From UBA5109 sp963975155 (GTDB lineage: Bacteria; Pseudomonadota; Gammaproteobacteria; Pseudomonadales; Pseudohongiellaceae), in assembly GCA_963975155.1 (NCBI GenBank), contig CAXBFG010000003.1, forward strand, positions 1 to 64,000: a DNA stretch of 64,000 nucleotides, read 5' to 3'. Within the stretch, counting starts at the first letter, position 1. Each line of letters starts with the position of its first letter. Below, piece by piece: positions 59,227 through 64,000 of the stretch. The notes under the pieces were generated by a model. It did not search any database. It was not told the DNA's origin and worked only from the letters and a program-made list of their open reading frames with translations. A program made the translations under genes and the position numbers.

Positions 59227-60693
59227 TTAGTCGAAAATTCCGAGCTCTTGCCAGATGCTATCAACGCGGTCTTTTACATCCTGGCTCATGGTGATGGGAC
59301 GACCCCATTCACGGCTGGTTTCTCCACCGATTTTAGTGGTGGCATCGAAACCAATTTTTGAACCCAGCCCGGAAACGGGCGAGGCGAAATCCAGGTAATC
59401 TATTGGTGTATTCTCAATTACAACGGTGTCTCTGGCCGGGTCCATACGTGTCGTCATGGCCCAGATAACGTCTTTCCAGTCACGGATATTAATATCGTCA
59501 TCAACCACAATCACGAATTTGGTATACATGAACTGCCGAAGAAATGACCATAAACCCATCATCACACGTTTGGCATGCCCCGGATATTGTTTCTTGATGC
59601 TGATGACGGCCAGACGATAGGAACAACCTTCAGGCGGCAAATAGAAATCAGTAATTTCCGGGTACTGCTTCTGGATAATGGGCACGAAGACTTCATTTAG
59701 TGCCAGGCCAAGTATGGCTGGTTCATCCGGAGGCCTGCCGGTATAGGTGCTGTGATAAATCGGATTCTTACGATGGGTGATTTTTTTCACGGTAAATACA
59801 GGGAAGTGCTCTACTTCATTGTAATAACCAGTGTGGTCCCCATAAGGCCCTTCGGCAGCCACGTCATCTGACTCAATCACTCCTTCGAGTACAAATTCGG
59901 CAGATGCAGGAACCTGTAACTCATTGCTAAGGCTTTGTGCAACTTCAGTTTTACTGCCTCGTAACAAGCCGGCAAAAGCATATTCAGATAAGCTATCCGG
60001 TACCGGTGTGACTGTACCTAAAATTGTCGCGGGATCGGCGCCTATGGCGATACTGACCGGGAAACCTTCACCGGGATGTGCTTCCTGCCATTCCTTGAAA
60101 TCAAGTGCGCCACCTCGGTGTGATAGCCAGCGCATAATTAAGCGGTTTTTGCCGATGAGTTGCATACGGTATATACCGAGATTCTGGCGCTCCTTGTTGG
60201 GGCCTTTGGTAATAACAAGAGGCCATGTGATCAGCGGCGCCACATCATCGGGCCAGCAGGTTTGGATGGGCAGCATATTCAGATCAATATCGGCTTCATC
60301 AATAACCACTTCCTGACAGGGCGGTTTTTTAATGACTTTGGGTGCCAGGTTTAAAGCCTGTTTAAAAAGGGGTGCTTTTTCCAGTAAGTCCTTCCAACCC
60401 TTGGGAGGCTCCGGTTCTTTCAGAAATGCCAGAAGCTTACCGACATCACGCAGCGCGTTAACATCTTTTTGACCCATGGCCAATGCCACCCGTTTAGTTG
60501 TGCCAAACAGATTCGCCAACACAGGTATATCTGAACCTATGGGGTTTTCAAATAAAAGCGCGGGACCTTCGCGGCGCAGGGTCCGGTCGGAAATTTCAGT
60601 GATTTCGAGATAGGGGTCGACAGCTGTCTGGATGCGTTTTAATTCACCTTGTTGCTCAAGTAATTCAATAAAATCTCGTAAGTCCTTGAACAT
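59227..60693 (-). CDS. ubiD: 4-hydroxy-3-polyprenylbenzoate decarboxylase
   Basis: Decarboxylates the ubiquinone precursor using prenylated FMN supplied by UbiX. The 488-aa length is typical. Active-site region: NLGIYRMQLIGKNRLIMRWLSHRGGALDFKEWQ, the E-x-P-Y-G-D motif EGPYGDHTGYYNE, and the C-terminal VVVDDDINIRDWKDVIWAMTTRMDP. It follows rho with a 13-bp gap on the same strand. Confidence 0.96.
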   Translation of the reverse strand: MFKDLRDFIELLEQQGELKRIQTAVDPYLEITEISDRTLRREGPALLFENPIGSDIPVLANLFGTTKRVALAMGQKDVNALRDVGKLLAFLKEPEPPKGWKDLLEKAPLFKQALNLAPKVIKKPPCQEVVIDEADIDLNMLPIQTCWPDDVAPLITWPLVITKGPNKERQNLGIYRMQLIGKNRLIMRWLSHRGGALDFKEWQEAHPGEGFPVSIAIGADPATILGTVTPVPDSLSEYAFAGLLRGSKTEVAQSLSNELQVPASAEFVLEGVIESDDVAAEGPYGDHTGYYNEVEHFPVFTVKKITHRKNPIYHSTYTGRPPDEPAILGLALNEVFVPIIQKQYPEITDFYLPPEGCSYRLAVISIKKQYPGHAKRVMMGLWSFLRQFMYTKFVIVVDDDINIRDWKDVIWAMTTRMDPARDTVVIENTPIDYLDFASPVSGLGSKIGFDATTKIGGETSREWGRPITMSQDVKDRVDSIWQELGIFD

Positions 60694-60706
60694 GGCTACA
60701 CTAAAA

Positions 60707-61966
60707 CTATTTGCGTTTCATTGACTGGAAAAATTCGTCGTTGGTTTTGGTTTCTTTTAACTTATCCAGAATAAATTCAGTAGCCGGAACATCTTCCATG
60801 GAGCTTAGCAGTTTACGCAATATCCACATGCGTTGTAGTTCTTCTTCTGTCGTAAGCAGGTCTTCACGACGCGTACCTGAGCGGCGCACATTAATGGCAG
60901 GATATACGCGTTTTTCAGCCATTTTTCGGTCCAGATGCAATTCCATGTTACCTGTACCCTTAAATTCCTCGTAAATTACTTCATCCATTTTCGAGCCGGT
61001 TTCGATCAAACAGGTTGAAATAATGGTCAGGCTTCCACCTTCTTCAATATTTCGTGCCGCTCCAAAGAAACGCTTGGGCCTTTCCAAAGCATGTGCATCG
61101 ACACCGCCGGTTAATACTTTGCCAGATGAGGGAATAATTGTGTTGTAGGCGCGAGCCAGTCGGGTCATGGAATCGAGCAAGATAACCACATCTTCTTTAT
61201 GTTCAACCAGTCGTTTGGCTTTTTCGATAACCATTTCAGCCACCTGAACGTGACGTGCAGGAGGTTCATCAAAAGTACTGGCAACCACTTCTCCGCGTAC
61301 AGATCGCTTCATCTCTGTTACTTCTTCAGGGCGCTCATCAATCAACAATACAATCAAATGACATTCCGGAGAATTTCGCGTAATTGCCTGAGCAATATTT
61401 TGCAGAATTAATGTTTTACCTGCTTTTGGAGGTGAAACGATTAAGCCACGCTGACCTTTACCAATGGGGGCTACCAAATCTATTACCCGTGAACTTAAAT
61501 CTTCAGAGCTGCCATTGCCTACTTCAAGAATAAGTCGTTGGTCAGGGAAGAGAGGTGTCAGGTTTTCAAAGAGGATTTTATTGCGGGCGTTTTCTGGTTT
61601 GTCGAAATTTATTTCATTAACCTTGAGTAAGGCAAAATAGCGTTCACCGTCCTTCGGTGGGCGAATCTTGCCGGCTACGGTATCACCGGTTCTTAAGCTA
61701 AAGCGCCGAATCTGGCTGGGTGAAACATAAATGTCATCAGGACCCGCCAGATATGAAGCATCTGAGGAGCGTAAGAAACCAAAGCCATCCTGCAGAATTT
61801 CCAGTACGCCATCGCCATATATATCTTCACCGTTTTTTGCGTGACGTTTCAATAATTGAAAGATAACGTCTTGTTTGCGAGTTCGGCTAACGTTATCCAG
61901 GCCCATTTCCTGGGCAATTTGTATTAATTCAGATATAGGTTTGGTTTTTAGTTCAGATAGATTCAT
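60707..61966 (-). CDS. rho: Transcription termination factor Rho
   Basis: A 419-aa hexameric RNA helicase. N-terminal RNA-binding domain (DGFGFLRSSDASYLAGPDDIYVS), P-loop GKGQRGLIVSPPKAGKT, Walker B VVILLDSMTRLARAYNT, the Q/R loops and the secondary RNA site GTRREDLLTTEEELQRMW are intact. The length is normal. The long, AT-rich leader (61967-62233) is typical of autoregulated rho genes; no specific attenuator could be proved. Confidence 0.97.
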   Translation of the reverse strand: MNLSELKTKPISELIQIAQEMGLDNVSRTRKQDVIFQLLKRHAKNGEDIYGDGVLEILQDGFGFLRSSDASYLAGPDDIYVSPSQIRRFSLRTGDTVAGKIRPPKDGERYFALLKVNEINFDKPENARNKILFENLTPLFPDQRLILEVGNGSSEDLSSRVIDLVAPIGKGQRGLIVSPPKAGKTLILQNIAQAITRNSPECHLIVLLIDERPEEVTEMKRSVRGEVVASTFDEPPARHVQVAEMVIEKAKRLVEHKEDVVILLDSMTRLARAYNTIIPSSGKVLTGGVDAHALERPKRFFGAARNIEEGGSLTIISTCLIETGSKMDEVIYEEFKGTGNMELHLDRKMAEKRVYPAINVRRSGTRREDLLTTEEELQRMWILRKLLSSMEDVPATEFILDKLKETKTNDEFFQSMKRK

Positions 61967-62233
61967 AGTGCAATAGGTCTTTTGGAGGAAAAGAAGGGTG
62001 GGTATTATTTAGTTAAAATGAAAGTCGTTGAAAGTTAAATGAAAAATAAAATTTAAAATAAAATTTAAAATAAATTAGTAGCTTGCCGCAATTGGCCGTT
62101 GTCAGATTTAAGTAATTATTTTGGTTTATTTGGTGCCCTAGAATGGCACCTGAAAAGACAAGCTGGCGGGTAATCTATCACCCGCCTATACCTGTGTAAA
62201 GCCTTTTATAAAAAAAACGGAAATTTCAGCTCT
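61967..62233. other. rho leader and trxA 3' region
   Basis: 267 bp without a gene. It has a short direct repeat of AAAATAAAATTT units at about 62041-62075, a hairpin GGTGCC / GGCACC (62132-62150) and the trxA terminator hairpin (62165-62186). The rho promoter should lie here. Confidence 0.55.
62165..62186 (-). terminator. trxA terminator hairpin
   Basis: GGCGGGT / ACCCGCC with an 8-nt loop lies 48 bp downstream of the trxA stop. On the minus strand a T-rich run follows (AGCTTGTCTTTTC), fitting an intrinsic terminator, perhaps leaky given that rho lies on the same strand beyond it. Confidence 0.6.
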
Positions 62234-62560
62234 TTAAATGGTGCTGTCAATAAATGCCGATAATTGAGCTTTGGATAATGCGCCTACTTTTTTTCCGGCT
62301 GCGTCGCCATTATTGAAAATTATCAAAGTGGGTATACCTTTCACATTGTATTTTTCAGCGATAGCTTTGTTTTGATCAACATCCAGTTTGCAAATTTTCA
62401 GTTTGCCGGCATATTCATCAGCCAGATCTTCCAAAACCGGTGCAATCATCTTGCAGGGGCCACACCACTCTGCCCAAAAATCTACCAATACCGGGCCGTT
62501 TGCACTGAGTACATCGGCTTCAAAACTGTCATCGGAGATGTGGCTTATATTGTCGCTCAT
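62234..62560 (-). CDS. trxA: Thioredoxin 1
   Basis: A 108-aa protein disulfide reductase with the WCGPCK active site (FWAEWCGPCKMIAPVLEDLA), the cis-Pro turn GIPTLIIFNNG and the usual length. AAGGA precedes the ATG. It lies upstream of rho, the conserved trxA-rho order. Confidence 0.97.
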   Translation of the reverse strand: MSDNISHISDDSFEADVLSANGPVLVDFWAEWCGPCKMIAPVLEDLADEYAGKLKICKLDVDQNKAIAEKYNVKGIPTLIIFNNGDAAGKKVGALSKAQLSAFIDSTI

Positions 62561-62642
62561 GATAGGTTCCTTACGAATTATTTGATATTTACATTAGCTG
62601 AAGGCTTTTGTTCAGCATGTAAATATGGAGCTTAATTTAAGC

Positions 62643-63650
62643 TTATTCAAGTTTTTCTGCAGCCTTTTTCGCAAAATAACTCAGGATGCCATCGGCACCG
62701 GCTCGTTTGATAGACATGAGTGACTCAAGCATGACTTTATCAGGGTCCAGCCAGCCCTTCTGAAATGCCGCCATGTGCATGGCATATTCGCCACTCACCT
62801 GATAAACAAAAGTAGGCACTCCAAACTCATCTTTAACGCGTCTGACGATGTCCAGATAGGGAAGCCCAGGTTTGATCATGACCATATCAGCCCCTTCATC
62901 AAGGTCCATAGCAACTTCATGCAGAGCTTCATCGCTATTGGCAGGGTCCATCTGGTAGCTTTCCTTACTGCTGGCTCCCAAATTGGTGGATGATCCAACC
63001 GCATCCCTGAAGGGCCCATAATAGGCCGAGGCATATTTTGCTGAATAGGCAAGGATTCGTGTATGAATATAAGAATTCGATTCAAGTTCATGTCTAATTG
63101 CGCCAATGCGTCCATCCATCATGTCTGAAGGAGCCACGATGTCAGCGCCGGCTGCAGCATGAGATAGAGCCTGTTTAACCAAGGTTTCAACAGTCGCCTC
63201 ATTTAATACATAGCCGAACTTATCGATAATGCCGTCCTGACCATGGGTAGTATAAGGATCGAGTGCTACATCAGTAATTATTCCCATTTCCGGGCAGGTG
63301 TTTTTAATAGTGCTGATGGCGCGCTGTACCAGACCATTAGCATTAAAAGCTTCCTGGCCATTTTCAGTTTTGCTGGCAGGGTCAGGCACCGGGAATAAGG
63401 CAATTGCCGGTATGCCTAATTTCTTCAGGATCAGGGTTTCCTTTGCCAGTTCATCCAGGCTGAGTCTTTCAATATCAGGCATACTGGGTATAGCCTGACG
63501 TTCACCTTTACCTTCAATGATAAAAATCGGGTAGATTAAATCATCGGTTGTGAGCTTTGTTTCGCGCATCAGCCGACGGCTAAAGTCATCTTTACGCATG
63601 CGACGCATACGCGTTATCGGGAATTTACGATTATAACTACCCTTACTCAA
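62643..63650 (-). CDS. hemB: Delta-aminolevulinic acid dehydratase (porphobilinogen synthase)
   Basis: Condenses two aminolevulinates to porphobilinogen, the substrate of HemC at 51.5 kb. The 335-aa length is typical. The Schiff-base lysines are in YASAYYGPFRDAVGSS (upstream partner AYSAKYASAYY) and DMVMIKPGLPYLDIV. The metal-binding triple-cysteine of Zn-type enzymes is replaced by DVALDPYTTHGQDG, the Asp-type found in Pseudomonas, which uses Mg2+ instead of active-site zinc. Confidence 0.96.
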   Translation of the reverse strand: MSKGSYNRKFPITRMRRMRKDDFSRRLMRETKLTTDDLIYPIFIIEGKGERQAIPSMPDIERLSLDELAKETLILKKLGIPAIALFPVPDPASKTENGQEAFNANGLVQRAISTIKNTCPEMGIITDVALDPYTTHGQDGIIDKFGYVLNEATVETLVKQALSHAAAGADIVAPSDMMDGRIGAIRHELESNSYIHTRILAYSAKYASAYYGPFRDAVGSSTNLGASSKESYQMDPANSDEALHEVAMDLDEGADMVMIKPGLPYLDIVRRVKDEFGVPTFVYQVSGEYAMHMAAFQKGWLDPDKVMLESLMSIKRAGADGILSYFAKKAAEKLE

Positions 63651-63765
63651 TTTGAACTCCGCAACATAATCAAAGAGGCATTAAACAGAATATCTTAGTA
63701 ACATCCTCTATGGAAAGTACTCTAGGTAATTCGGTCTGAGACAATTATGGCATATCAGGGTAAAA

Positions 63766-64000
63766 ATGAATAAAAAACAAGTGACGCTACTCCTTCTCTT
63801 TCTAGTGGTGTTAGGCATTTTTTTCGTTTTTGATTTGGGTAATTATCTGCAATTGTCATTCTTCCAGGAGCGCCGTGATCTGCTTTTGGACTATACGCAG
63901 GAAAATTTTCTGCTAAGTACTCTTCTCTATTTTCTCTTATATATTTTAGTAACAGCTTTTTCTTTACCAGCCGCCAGCCTGATCACTCTTGCTGGCGGTG
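63766..64000 (+). CDS. TVP38/TMEM64 (DedA-like) membrane protein, partial
   Basis: The first 78 residues of a gene cut by the window end. The ATG at 63766 follows AGGG. MNKKQVTLLLLFLVVLGIFFVF is a membrane helix; a second helix leads into FSLPAASLITLAGG, the start of the VTT/SNARE-associated domain (usual form F-x-x-P-x-A-x-L-T-x-x-G-G). Such proteins are thought to move lipids across the membrane; many are encoded with a pyridine-nucleotide-disulfide oxidoreductase, which may lie beyond the edge. Confidence 0.8.
   Translation, partial: MNKKQVTLLLLFLVVLGIFFVFDLGNYLQLSFFQERRDLLLDYTQENFLLSTLLYFLLYILVTAFSLPAASLITLAGG

Overview
The window reads as chromosomal DNA of a free-living, probably aquatic, aerobic to facultatively anaerobic gammaproteobacterium of moderate GC content. 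The evidence is the gene content and order: rppH-ptsP-lgt-thyA-folA, metX-metW next to yggT-proC-yggS-pilT, lptM-lysA-dapF-DUF484, hemC-hemD-hemX-hemY, rho-trxA-hemB, an Anr/FNR regulator with hemW, and gshB-tonB-algH-ruvX. The genus cannot be named from the sequence alone.

Layout. 1-7.5 kb: a Fur-box-controlled ferric iron importer pair (fbpA, fbpB, no ATPase), gcvH, rppH, the nitrogen-branch PTS enzyme I (ptsP) and lgt. 7.5-8.8 kb: thyA-folA. 8.8-12.7 kb: an accessory AT-richer stretch with two GNAT proteins, small ORFs, a DUF6152 secreted protein and an outer-membrane barrel. It ends at a degenerate tRNA-Arg-like 3' half. 12.7-16.5 kb: a half-size UPF0016/TMEM165 transporter, ilvD and argA. 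16.7-26.3 kb: a second accessory stretch. It holds a secreted EF-hand protein with water-dikinase-like domains, a membrane M28 peptidase, and a compact three-gene cluster (heme-oxygenase-like diiron oxygenase, methyltransferase, adenylation-carrier-hydrolase protein) that looks like a small uncharacterised biosynthetic system. 26.5-31.7 kb: argE, a hotdog thioesterase, a BtuFCD-type importer and anr. 31.7-42.2 kb: housekeeping genes, mostly on the minus strand, from hemW to gshB. 42.2-44.2 kb: a small lineage-specific patch with two short tandem-repeat arrays, a divergent receiver protein and two unknown proteins. 44.2-51.3 kb: DUF484, dapF, lysA, lptM, an M48 protease with lemA, and argH. 51.5-55.6 kb: hemCDXY. 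55.8-58.1 kb: a small heat-shock protein, a periplasmic protein, nnrE and a DUF2238 membrane protein. 58.1-59.1 kb: an AT-rich insert encoding a microcin V-type double-glycine-leader peptide and two paralogous small membrane proteins that look like its immunity proteins. 59.2-63.7 kb: ubiD, rho, trxA and hemB. The window closes inside a TVP38/DedA-type membrane protein.

Two loci stand out as possibly undescribed. One is the microcin-like locus at 58137-59132: a 15-residue leader very like that of colicin V, two duplicated candidate immunity genes and a perfect 12-bp hairpin between precursor and immunity genes. The other is the oxygenase/methyltransferase/adenylation-carrier-hydrolase operon at 22078-26339, which has the parts needed to load, oxidise, methylate and release a small carboxylic acid. 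Further points are a 32-codon reading frame between inverted repeats just ahead of ilvD, a REP-like repeat family, and a tRNA remnant at the edge of an accessory block.
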